Made by a program: the position numbers and the translations under genes | Assembly (NCBI RefSeq): GCF_902150065.1 | Contig: NC_043987.1 | Coordinates: 26,713,487-26,777,486, forward strand | Direction: 5' to 3' | From: Myripristis murdjan | Taxonomy: Eukaryota; Chordata; Actinopteri; Holocentriformes; Holocentridae | DNA length: 64,000 bases | Notes under the pieces: generated by a model | Seen by the model: only the letters and a program-made list of their open reading frames with translations | Database searches by the model: none | What the model was told of the DNA's origin: nothing | Shown here: positions 11,837-53,755 of the stretch, one piece after another | How the letters are laid out: the number at the start of each line of letters is the position of its first letter | Numbering within the stretch: the stretch's first letter is position 1

Positions 11837-13887
11837 ATTTAATTTTGAACTAGAAAAGCACACTCAGGATAGCACAAGTCTCTGCCGGGCGTGTTTTCTG
11901 ACCCTGGCGTGCAAATCTGGGCAGAATCCAAAACTCAATTCCTAAATCCTTTTTTTTCCGTCTACCGGGAGAAGGAAAAATACGGAGACACTGCCTGCAT
12001 ATCCCCCCTTCTCCGGTGCTTGGACTTGGGTGAAAAACCCGCTGAGGAGTTAGCACTCAGCTGTTTTGAATCACCACAACCATGACAGGTCCCTAACCAT
12101 ACAGTCAAAACTGTGCACTAAAATTTTAGCATGATAGGCCCGTTATTATGTGAGATCAGCTGCAGACAGATACACACACAAACAGGCACACATGAGCACA
12201 TGATCCCCTCCAGGCTGCCGCCCGACACAGCTAACGATCAGTCCTTTTATTGGAGGCAGTTTCAGACTCACTCCAGTCATCACATCACAGCTGGGGCTTC
12301 ACTGAAAAATGTCCCTCTTCACTAAAAATCACTGAAATCCATGCAATCAGGCCTTTTTGCAGATTTGGAACTGGATAATTACCAATCAGCATGTTTGCTC
12401 ATTTTGTCTCTTGTCAGAGCTGGTGTTGTTTTCCAATCAGGGTCCAGAGTCGTCATTATTTTACCTGTGAGGACGTGCATTCAAGTGCTATCACATGTAT
12501 CGGCAAAAATGGATTTCCTACTTGCAAAGTTCACATATAAACACCATTCAAAGTCAGGCAGTGGTGTCAGAAACCTTGGTTTATTTCCTTCAGCAGAATA
12601 ATACACACATGAATGTAATTGTATACACTTTAATTACTTGTTTGTAGTTAGCCAGCTTATAGATGTTTAAGTTAAGTTTGTTAAATGACCTGTGTTAGTT
12701 AGTGTGTTAGTGCCTGCTGGGTTTGATTTTCTGGTAAGCTGAAATGTAAATGCAGAAGTCCTAGATGCGTTAGCCTTCAAATTCACTCAATAAATACTTT
12801 AACTTTTAACTAACTTTTCACTAAACTATGTATTCTGAGCCCAGCTCTTATTTGGAAAAAAAAACCAGAGCAATAAGGGACCTTGTTAAAATTAAATTCT
12901 TATCAGGATATTATGAAGCGGTCGAAGCGTTATCAGTGATTATTGAGTCTATTTTGCATTGGCGAGACAGAGACTACACCTCCTGTCAGATGTAAGCCTC
13001 CATGCCTGTGTCGGTAGAGATAAGATGTGTAATGTTTGCATTAAAGTGTCTTCCAGTGACTGAGTGTGTGTGTGTGTGTGTAAAGTACAGTATGTATCTG
13101 TTTTGCCCGGCTCTTATCTGAGGAATGAGGGGTCCCAGGTCTGCGCTGAAGGTGGCCTCCAGCTGAAGGAATTCCAGGCCGATAAAGCTCTCAGGCGGTC
13201 AGGGCGCGGGCTCTGACGTCCGCCTCTCAAACACTTTTCCATCCAGTCCTCCTCGAGTGGGACGGGAAGGGGTGGAAAGGTTGGGGGGAAAGGTTGCGGA
13301 GATGGGTCATTTTTGGGGGCTCATTATCTGCCTGCAGCGAGTGAGAGGTTAAAGCAGCTGACGTGTCAAGCTGCAGGGAACATGAATACACACTGTCACT
13401 CTGTTTTGCCAAGTGTCCGTAAACAAGACACGCCAACACTTTTTCATGGAATACACACGGGCACGGGACTTCCATGCAGAACAGGCCTCCAATTAAACGT
13501 GTCTGGAAAAATAATTTGTGCTCTGATCATGACGGAAGCATATGTTCCCTTTAATATATTTCCAAACACGATTTTAGGTGTTATTAACTGAACATATATC
13601 AGATTATGCATCAATGGCAATGCTGAGAGAACACAGGATTGTGTGCGTTGCTCAGGTTTAATGTTATATATGTTATGTCAATGTTAATGTAAAAACGTAA
13701 CATTCAAAATTTCTCACCACAGCACATTGTGTGTCTTAAAAAGCGCGTTCGATGCATTTTCTACCTCAGAAGAAATTTTCAAAACCTTATTTTGGAATAT
13801 TTAAAGTTAAAGTTGGTTTACCTAGTGTGCGCTATAGCACCACCAGTGGTCACAAACAACGGTGGATGCCTTTAATATTTTGTCATG
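11837..13887. other. Spacer, nothing recognised
   Basis: No exon-like frame, RNA gene or clear transposon end is seen. A short GT run lies at about 13063-13081. Short open frames here lack splice context and family resemblance. Confidence 0.4.
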
Positions 13888-14116
13888 TTAAAGGTGCACT
13901 ACACAAAACTGCAGTGTTTAAGTTTAAGTTTAAGTTTAAGTTTAAGTGTCAAAAAGTAGAATGAGCTTGTAATCCAACAGCAAGTCGGTTTGACAATGCA
14001 AATCATGTAGATTCAAGCGTCAAATTATATGATTCGTCAGTGTTTTTTGTCAGTAGAGTCTGAGCGTTCCTCAATTAAAATCAGTCCTTTGAAAATCTTG
14101 CATAGTGCATCTTTAA
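13888..14116. mobile_element. Small TIR element (MITE), 229 bp
   Basis: The left end TTAAAGGTGCACTACACA and the complement of the right end (TTAAAGATGCACTATGCA, 14099-14116) match at 15 of 18 positions. The inside is AT-rich, has five TTTAAG repeats at about 13917-13947 and no coding capacity. Similar GCACCTTTAAA ends occur near 24390 and 26222, suggesting a family. Confidence 0.6.
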
Positions 14117-15842
14117 TTTATGGGGAAAAAAAAAGTGTGTTCAAATGAGAGAGAATCTGTGGAAGCAGCATGACCATAAACAACATTTCGGATATGATTT
14201 GCTGAACATATATTATTAGATTATGCATTTTTGTTAATATAGCAGAGGTGTGGAACTTATTCTTCTATTATACATTCAGGGAACACAAGGTGGACCCCAA
14301 TCAAGGATGATATGATAATTACAGTAATGTTATATGTCATGTCCTTATGTTTTTTCCAGCAGGACCAGCAGATTTTGAACAAATAACAACAACAAAACAT
14401 TCCAGAAAACCTGTAAAAATCTGTTATTTAAATATAATTGGAGGAGAACCGCATATCAGTCGCTGTTCATTGTTTTGGCCGGTGCCTCTTGTCTTTCGGG
14501 CTCCCTGTCTGGTGCCCTCTTTGACGCACATTCCTGTCTCACTTGGCCCTCACACCAAAGGGTCATGGGAAGGCATGTGTGCTTGTTGGTTAATTTTAGC
14601 CCTCATTTCATCAAGCTCATTGAGACGAAACACAGAGCAACCACCTCATCCAGTCCCGTGAAGCCCTGAAGCCACGCTCTCTCCGATCGCCGAACAACCT
14701 TTTATAAAGCGATATACCAGATCAACAAGCACACACTGCACAGCAAAAAATAAAAAAAATCAGTCACAAGCCAGTTTTTATTTTAGAATGCAATCACTAA
14801 ATCCCAAACAATGGCAAAATCCCTGCATTTAATGCGAAAGGCCCCCGAATACATTTCTGGTGATGTTTTTTCCTCGGCCTTTAATGATTACAAGATCACA
14901 TTCGGACCCTCTGAGCCTGAAGCGTTTCTGTTTCTGCATTATGAGGCTGAAAATGAGAGATGGTGCTGCAGCAGTGCCTTGAGAGGCAGCAGAGATATTG
15001 AAAAATATGGAAAGGGCTCAAACATTCATAGAGAAACAGATTGAAGTGTGTGTATGTGTGTGTGTGTGCAGCTGAACACTGATCATCACTTAGCCTAACT
15101 GGTCACTGAAGCTTCTCTGTGCTGCGTCATTCAAGTTGCCACCTGCTACCTCTCAGTGCTCTTAATAATACATACCTTCTCCTGCTGTATTCCTATGAAA
15201 ATCAGTAGATGCATGTGTGTGAGAGAAAAAAAACACCTTGTACTTTTCTTCCAGTCCAAGCTGTGACTCTCCTCTCCTTAACATGGTGGTTTCTCCGTCT
15301 CCTTTTCCATCCTTCATCTCCAACAGCAAACCTCAGCCATCTTCGGCGCCAAGCGGCTTGCAGAGTTTTAATAGGTCGTTTGACAGACAGGTGCGATGCG
15401 GTTTGAACGTCTCGCTGAGGAAACATCAAAACGCCGGAAGCTGCTCAGCCTCCAGTCACAATCAGCACACCTCTGCTCTTAATCAGGCGCTGCAGCCGTG
15501 TTTTGTTGTTCCCTCTTCCTCGGTAACCCCTGTTTGCGTTTTGCCACCTGTGCCGCTCATCCAGCTCATTAAGACAGTGTAATCTGTGACAGAGGTCGAC
15601 AGTGCACCAAGTTTTTTTTTCCATTATAATGGACAATACCAGATTCAAAGCCTGGGACTGAGACAGCAGCTGCTTTAACATACACAGACTGCACACAGAA
15701 TGACGCCAGACATGACACCACACACACACACACACCTATATACATCTGTCAGGGGCCGAACGAGGCATAATTCATTCTGGCCCTCTATCACACACATACA
15801 TTCTCCTTTCACATGTATATATATTTTCCTTTCCTTTCACAC
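14117..15842. other. Spacer, nothing recognised
   Basis: The stretch holds short simple repeats (GT near 15046-15070, CA near 15719-15736) and short unconvincing open frames only. Confidence 0.4.
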
Positions 15843-16758
15843 CTGCAGGAGCTTTTCTTACCTTCCATTATAAATCCACAGGCATTAATATGGAGCTGGT
15901 CCCCCATTGCAGCTAGAACAGCTTCCACTCTTCTGGGAAGGCTTTCTACAATATTTTGTAGTGTGTCTGTGGGAGTTTTTGCTTGTTCATTCAGAGGAGC
16001 ATTTGTGAAGTCAGACACTGATGTTGGACCAGAGGGCCCGGCTCACAATCTCCATTCCAGTTCATCCCAAAGGTGTTGGATGGGGTTGAGGTCGGGGCTC
16101 TGTGCAGGCCAGTCCAGTTCTTCCACACCAAACTCAGCCAGCCACGCCTTTATGGAGCCGCTTTGTGCACTGGGGCTCAGTCATGCTGGGACAGAAAAGG
16201 ACCTTCCCCAAACTGTCACCACAAAGCTGGAAGCAGAGAATTGTCCAAAATGTCTCGGTGAGCTGAAGCGTTAAGATTTCCCTTCACTGGAACTGAGGGG
16301 CCAAGGCCGAGCCCAGAAAAACAAGCCCATAGCGTTATCCCTCCTCCACCAAACTTTACAGTCGGCACAATGCAGTCAGGCAGGGAACATCTCCTGGTGT
16401 TCACCAAACCCAGACTCGTCCATCAGACTGAAGTGTAATCGGTTGCTCCACAGAACATGTTTCCCCCGTTCCAGAGTCCGGCTTTACACCGCTCCATCCG
16501 ACGCTTGGTGTTGCCCTCAGTGATGTAAGGCTTGCATGCGGCTGCTCGGCCATGGAAACCCATGCCACGAAGCTCCCAGCTCACAGTTTTTGTGCTGATG
16601 TTGGTTTGGAGCTCTGCAGTTACTGAGTCAGCAGAGCGTTGGCCACTTTTACGCACTATGAGCCTCAGCGCTGCCACACCTGTGGCAATGGGACTGAATG
16701 AAACACCTGAATTCAATGATTAAGAGGTGTGGCCCAGTACTTTTGTCCATATAGTGTA
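15843..16758 (-). mobile_element. Decayed Tc1/mariner DNA transposon
   Basis: The right end reads, on the - strand, TACACTATATGGACAAAAGT, the usual terminus of a common teleost Tc1-like family. The - strand frames carry transposase pieces: GGGGITLWACFSGLGLG (16216-16407 frame), VEELDWPAQSPDLNPI-like coding near 16085-16130, and SDFTNAPLNEQAKTPTDTLQ (15809-16018 frame). The pieces lie in different frames with internal stops, so the enzyme is dead. The matching left terminus is missing, so the copy is truncated at its 3' end. It has no apparent role in the neighbouring genes. Confidence 0.85.
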
Positions 16759-18745
16759 CCTACATGTTCTTCTTGCATATGCATATTAGCCTGTTTATAA
16801 TATTAAATGTAAACACTGACTGCATTTGCATGAGCGCAAAATGTATGAATGTGTGTGTTAAAATATTTAAATATGAGAACAAACATGCGTGGGTGTGAGA
16901 ATGAAAATATATCAATGTATGAGTGAAAATACATGTAAAAGGAGAATGAATTATGTCTTGTACAGCCTCTGATGTACAACATACATGCACACACACACAC
17001 ACAAACATTCATGAGAACATTTCTATATGCCAACAAGAATCTGCAGGGTGTCTGTGGTGCTTAACACTGAGAAGACAGACACTTTATCTTACTTTGTTTG
17101 TTTGGTTTTTTTTTTGTTTTTTCCTGTTGTGTTACTACAACATTGTTTAAGAGACTGTTGTTTTGTTTGTCTGTTTGATTTTGACACAGTGTAATTGTCA
17201 AACTGAACCCAGGATCGGGGTTGTAATCTGGCGGGGAGCCGCGGCAGCCAAACAGAATGAGGATGCTGCTATTTTGAGCGCACAGACTTGTGATGTGGAG
17301 TGAAGCAGCGCTCTGATGCGAGTCTGCACTCTGTCACCGTGTCAGACCACAGTCAAGCCAGCCACCGCATGACGGACAGCACTTCCGGTCACCAATTTCA
17401 CAACAAAAGCCATTTAGGCGACGCTTTGTTGCAACCCGAGAAGACGGTCCAAAATGAAAACAAAGATTAAAGTAGGATTCTGTGATAAAATGAGGAAAAA
17501 GAACTCCGGCATGACAGAATGCGAATTAGAACTTCCGGTCATTGTTTTCAAAATAAAACCTCTTGTTGATGAGGATGTGTTGCAGCACTTTTTGAACAGC
17601 AGCTAAACCCCCAAACCACTTTTTTAAGCTGAAAATCAAAATATAAGAATATTCTGTGCTGTTGATGATGCATTCAGGTGCTATTAACAATATAAAACTG
17701 TGTAATTTATTTAATCTAAGTAGCCTGTATGAATTCCCAAATGTCATTCTCACATCACAGGCTATGCATCAATTGCCATAAAGGCTGAGGAGGGATAAAT
17801 TATTGGTCTGTCTTTATATAATTCTCAGTGAAGAAAAATTCAAACACAGAACAAACACCGGGATCTAGAAAAGTGCGTTTTAGTCACATTTTAGTCATTT
17901 AGGGCATGTGGGAGAAATTTGCCTTCAGGACTTTCCGCCGGAAACCCTAAGAAAAGAAAAGGCTCTCTGGCAGAAATCCCCGATGGCAAATTTCTCCCAC
18001 AACCGCAGCTGGGTCACAAGGTTTTGCAGGGAATAAAAAAAAAAGAGCTCCTGTGTGAAAAGCCGTCAAACTGTGAAGCCGATGGACTTCCGGTCTGAGC
18101 GCGGCTGCCTCCATCCGCCTTGACGCTCCTCTCGCCGCTCCTGTCACACCGAGGGCGGCCGGAGGGGAGTGGATCCACCGAAACTGGAGCTTCTCTCCTG
18201 TCGTCCTTATCGCCTCCTATCAAGACCTCAGGGTGAAACGCTGGGATTATAAAGCACACAACTTGGTGGGCTCCTGCGCTGCGCCGCTTCTCCTCACAAC
18301 TTCTTTTTTTAATCCAAAGCAATTTTTTTGTCTTTATTATCCCGACTTGAAGGAAACTGCTTTATGCACTATTTCTTTTTCTTTCTTTTTTCTTTCTTTT
18401 TTCAAACAGGTCAGGTAGTTTTGCATACACTTTGTGCAATAGGTACACCTTGTTTACTTTTTTTTTTTTTTTTTTTTTTTTAGTGTGCAACATCCTGCAT
18501 CTGCTATCGCCCTGGCAACCGGTCCTCCTCTCCATCCTTCTCCGGCTCTCCATCCCTCACCGTCAGCAGCAGCCTTTTGAAAAAATAAATAAATAAATAA
18601 ATAAAACTGGTTTCATGCTCATCGCTCCACGGGAAGCAGGTTTATTTATTCTCCGCTGGTGGCGATTGACAATCTCCTATTTGTGAAAGTGCCGGTTAAC
18701 TAAGCAGGTTCATGTGTCGGGGAAATCTCCACTGTCAGCGCCAAA
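16759..18745. other. Proximal upstream region of kcnh6
   Basis: No other gene is visible. Three copies of ACTTCCGGTC, an ETS/GABP-like core, lie at 17381, 17531 and 18086. A 93-bp hairpin lies at 17908-18000, oligo-T at about 18459-18481 and an AAAT run at about 18582-18604. The kcnh6 transcription start and any 5' untranslated exon should lie here, but no TATA box is obvious. Confidence 0.45.
17908..18000. repeat. Perfect 16-bp inverted repeat with nested palindrome
   Basis: GTGGGAGAAATTTGCC (17908-17923) is exactly complementary to GGCAAATTTCTCCCAC (17985-18000). The 61-base loop contains the palindrome TTTCCGCCGGAAA (about 17932-17944). It lies about 750 bases before the kcnh6 start codon and may be a tiny TIR element or a hairpin. 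Confidence 0.8.
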
Positions 18746-47805
<29,060 letters not shown>

Positions 47806-50150
47806 AACCACCATCACCTCCACCATCCCCCTACACCTAACAGCCTGGTCCTCAACAATCACAGCGCCCCCCCACAGTGGGGGGGGCGGTGCAGCCATAT
47901 GTACGGTCAGCCATATGTTCTCCACTTACCTAACTTCACTTCCCCCTCCAGAACCTCCTCTGTCCTTTTAAGATAGTGCTGCAAAGCGTGGGTCACCTCG
48001 CCTTTCACGCCACTGAAGGTTCAGCGGAGTGCCTCCTGTTTCTTACTGTACGTACAGACTCATAGCGCCCTCGCAGGCTGCCATAGCTCCGTCGGGCAAC
48101 GCCTCGCTCTCCAGGTCCTGTGCAATCGAGATTAATCCTGCCCGAATGGGAGGACATGTTCTAAAAAAAAATTTAAAAAAATGAGTTGACTATAAGCGCA
48201 CATACATAAACACACATCTCACAGTCCCTGGACTTTAAAGCTACATAAACTGTATCCCATTCCAGAGTTTCCTTGAAAAGAGCTGAAACGTCAAGGATGG
48301 GTGTACCACGTTCCTTTCACGAGTGAAGAATTATCTACATTTATATTGTAGAAGAATTGCACATTTAGGCTCAAAAATAGAAATTGCAACCATTTATATG
48401 GAACTGAAAGTGTTTTCTTTTTCTTACTGATAGAGATGCAGTGGTTACATTAAGAACTATACATCTAGTAAACGTATTAGTTATGAGTGTTCAAAATTAT
48501 AGATTTCACACTATTGTTGTTTTGGTGTAAATGGAAAAAAAATATCAAAAGGCAAATACCTTAGCTGTCTGGCACACTGTGAATGATGGTGGCACAACTG
48601 CACTGGAGAAACGCTCTTTGAGAGCCCAGAGATGTTTAACTTTCATCCTGTAATTCCTGTTTTGGACTTCTTGACATGCATCAGCATTAACTGCTCAGTA
48701 ATTTTGTCATTTCTTCATGATAAGTCATTAAGAATCAAGCAGAGCAGAAAGACGTTATAGGTTTCTTATAGACTCACACAAAGCTCTTATGAATAACAAC
48801 CACAACTGCTTTGCTTGGTTCCGTGTTTCTGTCTGTACATCTGTGCTGATACACTGAAAATATGTGTCAACTATTTTTCAGATGGAAGTGTATCTGCATT
48901 GTCAGCTGACTATGTTCATAACAAAGTGGCACGGTCACGTTTCATACTAAACACTGAACTGAATGCTGTACTTGATGAGTTTCACTAAAGGTGCCAACAG
49001 TAGAGGGCATGGTCTCCCTGCCATACGGACTTACAATAGACTGACCATGATACCAGCCCTTAAATCCTGGGAAACACAGACCAGGTTGTTAAATGTCCAT
49101 CTGAGTGGCAAGTGATGTGGATGGGAGCTGTCAGTCACATACTGACACGGCGAGGTCCTCTGATAAGACGTTTTTCCACAGTTACAACCACCGGGTGAAT
49201 GTAATGCCTTTTCAAGCATTTATAATTCTGTATAAGGTTTCTTGAAGCACAATTCCTGTAATTTATCTTTTTTTTTTTTTTTTAGATTAAAGATTATTTA
49301 TAACACGCTACAGATTCACAGTGAAAATCCAAGTTTTGTTGTATTTGCCAAGATCTTGAGGAATTTGACCTGGTTTATTTGTGCAGACACCAGACACACA
49401 AGAGGTGCAGGACAAAATGTAACAGGAGCTCAGGCGTGATGGACTGCTGCATGACAATACACAAACACGGTGGGTTGCATGCTTTCAGTAGACATTGCAA
49501 ATACAGTATTGAAGCCATAATATGTGCATGATACAATGAGACTGATGAGCAGCTTAAGATGCATCAATGACAAGAGGTGAAAGTCAGTGATGTGGCAGCA
49601 GGTATTTTTAGCAGCTGTCAGTGGCAAAGTACCAGCGGCCACAAGTGCACAAGTGGGTCTGGCCAGGAGTCCTGGTGCATATGAACAGGGATCAGGCAGT
49701 TGTGGATGCTGTGTGAGCCTGCTCATGGGTATGAGTTGGACTGTAAAGTTTTAAACCACTAAAAATAGGTGAAAGTTGTTGGAAAAATACTTTTGAGGGT
49801 GGATGACATCAGCACTGATGCACTGTATTATTTTGTTATATGGCTATAAATCAGGATTGGTTTTGTTGCTGACCAATATTTTTTTTAACTGAAGCTGCCA
49901 ATAGCCAATATTTAGTGCCACTGCTGCTTTATCAGTTGGTAGAGGGAGACAGGAACCTCAGGACAGAGAGAGGGGTTGATATGTAGAAGGGGTGGGGGAA
50001 AAAAGAATTCACTAAAATATCGTAGTTTTTTAAATTATTTCATTGATCAATTTTTCTTTTTATTTTTATCACTGAATCGATTTAAAGTAAAATACATTGG
50101 GTAAGCAAGGCAAGTTTTTGAGTTGCTGTATGGTTTATTTTTCATTTTGA
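47806..50150. other. kcnh6 3' UTR and spacer
   Basis: The first part is presumably the kcnh6 3' UTR. A G8 run lies near 47880-47887. The first plausible poly(A) signal I find is the variant ATTAAA at 49286-49291, so the transcript end is uncertain. No other gene is recognised; the short frames lack splice context. Confidence 0.4.
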
Positions 50151-50154
50151 CAGA

Positions 50155-50310
50155 GCTAGGCTAATGACTCCCATAGACTTCAAGTCTTAATGCTAAACTA
50201 ACACAAAATGCTACCCATAGTAAACGAACCACTGGACGTACAGAGCCGATAATGATGTCAAACATCTTGTCTCAGTCTGGGTAAGTTGGAAATGGGGTAT
50301 TAACCAACAG
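50155..50310. repeat. Interspersed repeat, copy 2
   Basis: GACAGAGCTAGGCTAATGAC, then CTTCAAGTCTTAATGCTAAA and ATCTTGTCTCAGTCTGGGTA, follow the layout of a widespread teleost element (AGAGC-AGGCTAG...GTCTTTATGCTAAGCTAA). The last 40 bases match 270-310 of this window. It is non-coding and old. Confidence 0.55.
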
Positions 50311-50374
50311 GTAATAAATGCAACAGGTCCGTTAGATAAAAATCTTCTGTTGTTTTGTGCCTTGTTCTCTGAAT

Positions 50375-50790
50375 CAGGTGTCTCATCCAGTGTGGAGAGA
50401 GTCTGACTGGTCGTTGTTACTGGGAGGTGAGTGGAAAGGATGAGTTTATATTGCCCTGACTTACAGAGGAACAAGCAGGGGAGGAGATGGTGACGACATC
50501 AGGCTGGGATGTGATGAGAACTCCTGGAGTCTGATCTGCTCTGATGATGGTTTCTCTGCCCGGCACAAGAACAGAGGAACATTCACATGTATCCATCCCT
50601 CCTCGGACAGAGCCGCTGGACTGGCCTGTCGGTGCTCTGCTGATCAACCTCCACACCTTTACCTCCACATTCACTCAGCCGCTGGACCCGGGGTTCAGGT
50701 TTTGGTCATGTGACTCCTCAGCGTCTCTGTGTCACCCCCTGTGTGGAGAAACACACACTGCTGATCAGCAACAGCTGCTGATGTGGTAGA
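50375..50790 (+). pseudogene. Broken PRY-SPRY (B30.2) domain fragment
   Basis: Conceptual translation gives ESLTGRCYWEVSGKDE, then in another frame TYRGTSRGGDGDDIRLGCDE and NSWSLICSDDGFSARHKN. Further on, in a third frame, it gives LLINLHTFTSTFTQPLDPGF. This is the order of motifs in the B30.2 domain of teleost TRIM and NLRC3-like proteins (YWEV, W-SL, F-LDPGFRF). Frame changes and the loss of the middle show it is dead. No start codon, exon border or other TRIM/NLR domain is seen nearby, so it is an isolated terminal-exon relic. These families are large and mobile in fish, so a chance relic is plausible. Confidence 0.8.
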
Positions 50791-52836
50791 TCAGTGTCAC
50801 AATACTATGTTTTCGTTACCCACATAACAGGGAAATCCTCAGCTGTTGGCAGCATCATTACCCAAGCCTCCACCATGTGATTTATCATGTTTTTGGCCGT
50901 AGTGTCAACAGTGATCAGCTGCAGCCTTGCGTTCTTTAGTTTGAAGGCAGAAACAACTTCGAATCAATAAAAGAAATTTAAGGGATGTGAATGTATATGA
51001 TGTCACATTATATTGCCTATGAGATGGAAAACTATTTACTTTACTCTAAAACTAATCATATAGGCGTATGAGAGCATATGATATTAGTACCTCATTTTTA
51101 TTTCCATGCAAAACATTTGAAGAGTTCATTTGCAAAAACAGATATCTATTTGAATTTATTAAACCTTTTTTAAACTTTTTTGAATTTTATTAAAATTTAC
51201 TTTATATTTATTTCTATTTTTTATATGTTTATTTAGCCTGGCATAATGTTTATTATCCTAAATCATGCTTTGTGTGTGTGTGTGTGTATATGTGAGTGTG
51301 TACTCCAAGCAGTATGAGAGAAAAAGGTGTATTCATTTTAAGAATGGCTTTTATCTGTTTTTGCAAATGAACTCTTCATTTGTTATGTCATCTATTTACC
51401 TCTTAAGACTATGGAAATATAGCATTTTAAGGAATATTATTATACATAGAAGGATTTTTGATCCATTAACTGTATCTTAAGATGACAGAAATATGTTGGT
51501 TTGGACTTCAAATGACAAACAAGGAGCAGGGGGCTGGGGGTTACAAGGCTGCTATCTAGTGGTTGATCAGGGAAGAACAAGATTCCTCTGGCTGCAGACA
51601 GCCACGGCTGGATTCAGAGAGTCAGCCTCTCACCTGCAACCACACTCTCACTGATTCAACTCACTGTCACTTAACATAATCCACATTATCATTTGGATGT
51701 CTCTGGCTTCTGAGCATAAACACGTCTAAATGTAGAAAAGAGTCCTCTTTATATGCTGTGGACTAGCCAACACAAACTCCTGTGTACATCAAGTTTCACA
51801 CAAACAGAACTGACTGAAAACTATAAAAATGTACAGAAACATCAGAGGAGTCCCCTGTTTTATTTTTACCTGCAGTATTTATTTTCACTGGAATAAATTT
51901 TAAATAAAGGTTTTAATCTCTTGCGGCTTATCGGTACTAAATTTAATAAGGACTTTATAAATTAGGCTACAGCTGGATGATTTCAATAATTATAACCAAA
52001 AATTTTCTTTACAACCCTTAAGTAAATCAAACAGAATTTCAGCATTATGTGTTTCATATTTTCAGCTCTTCACTTTTTGTTTCGAAGGGTGAATTTTACT
52101 TGTGATTGATATTTCTTGGTTTAAGAGTCAGGCAAAATTATATCACCGGTTGCAGTCTGGTAATTACAAAACTAAGCTTAACTTAATCACTGGATATCAT
52201 AGGGCCTGATCAATGTGACTGATAATTTGGCAATAACAGCAGGTAGAAAACTTGAAAATGGAAACACAGAGCCTCTCTGTGAAGATGAACTGGTCAGAGG
52301 GTCAAACACAACAGCTAAGATGAAGATGCTTATTGAATTCACTGAATTAAACAAGCACAAACAAACTTCAGTGACAAACACAACATATGACAACAATGAC
52401 AACATCTCAACATTACATGCCTTACCTGCCAACAAAACCAGCAACACAAACCAACACATGGTGCGATTATATGGAACGATTTAGCAATGTTTTACACAAC
52501 TGGCCCACAAATGTCTGCTCTAAGGTCCTTAAAGTGTCAGACCTGACAAACCTGACTAAAGGAGATCAATTATATTTCAGAAAAATATCTTATCTTAATG
52601 AAGCAATTACAGGGATGAAATAATAAACCCATGACAACATTTCAGCATTAAACTGCTTGACTGCAAACTCTGTGAACAATAACCACTGCAACGCTGTGGA
52701 ATGATTTAATTTTTTAACAGAACTGGCCTGGAACTCCCTTCTCTAATGTCAGCTGAGTCAAAAAGCTTCTGATCTGTCATGAACATGTGAAACAGTGAAA
52801 GATGAAAATTTGGGGAGAGGGAGGGCACAATCATCT

Positions 52837-53181
<345 letters not shown>

Positions 53182-53282
53182 CTAGAAACAGATAATTCAG
53201 CAAGTTTTTTTTAATTTATTTTTTGAATTCCCCTGCATATATTAACATTTAGGAAAACCCTTACCAGCTGCTCCTTGGCTTG

Positions 53283-53480
53283 AAAACCTACAATTTTATT
53301 GAGGTTTTTTTTTTTTTTTTTCATTTGGCAGAGGAAGCCTGAATCGTTTCAGTATTTCTGTCAGAGAAGGAAGGCAAGCGGCTAACCGTCAGAGCGCGAG
53401 CGCCGTTTAAAAATCGCAGAGCGAGACGGGTTGCCAGATCAGATCGACAGTTTCAAGCACAATCCAACACAAAATCGATC
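53283..53480 (-). pseudogene. Promoter and exon 1 remnant of the tubulin pseudogene
   Basis: Read on the - strand, this matches 55185-55385 of the intact locus: ATCTGGCAACCCGTCTC, the TTTTTAAA stretch, GGCGCTCGCGCTCTG and CAATAAAAT. Alpha-tubulin exon 1 normally codes only for Met. Here the start codon has become ATT (53292-53294 on the + strand) just before the old donor. The copy therefore lost its start as well as its body. Confidence 0.8.
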
Positions 53481-53755
53481 ATTCTAATTTGAGAAGAAAA
53501 CAGAAGCGCATAAAGCTAATCAGTGACAACATGGCAAATTGTGTTGCCCTACAAAAACCCAAAGCTGTTGAGCTTTTTTTCCTCGAGCTGCTAGTTATAC
53601 ATGTACACAGTTCATTTCAGGCGATTCGGCTAAGGTTTAATACATAGGCAATGCAGATCAGCTTGCTACCCATTTGAACAACACAGGAGACAAGAAGCTT
53701 AAATAGTTCGGCATCATAAAGCGCTGTTTCATTTTCATGATTATTATGATTTGCA

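Noticed and set aside
15809-16716. Several separate open frames treated as small genes
   Set aside because: All are pieces of one decayed Tc1/mariner transposase or its antisense.
52215-52484. 89-codon + strand frame in the left arm
   Set aside because: It is the complement of the tubulin 3' flank, and the equivalent right-arm sequence does not keep the frame.
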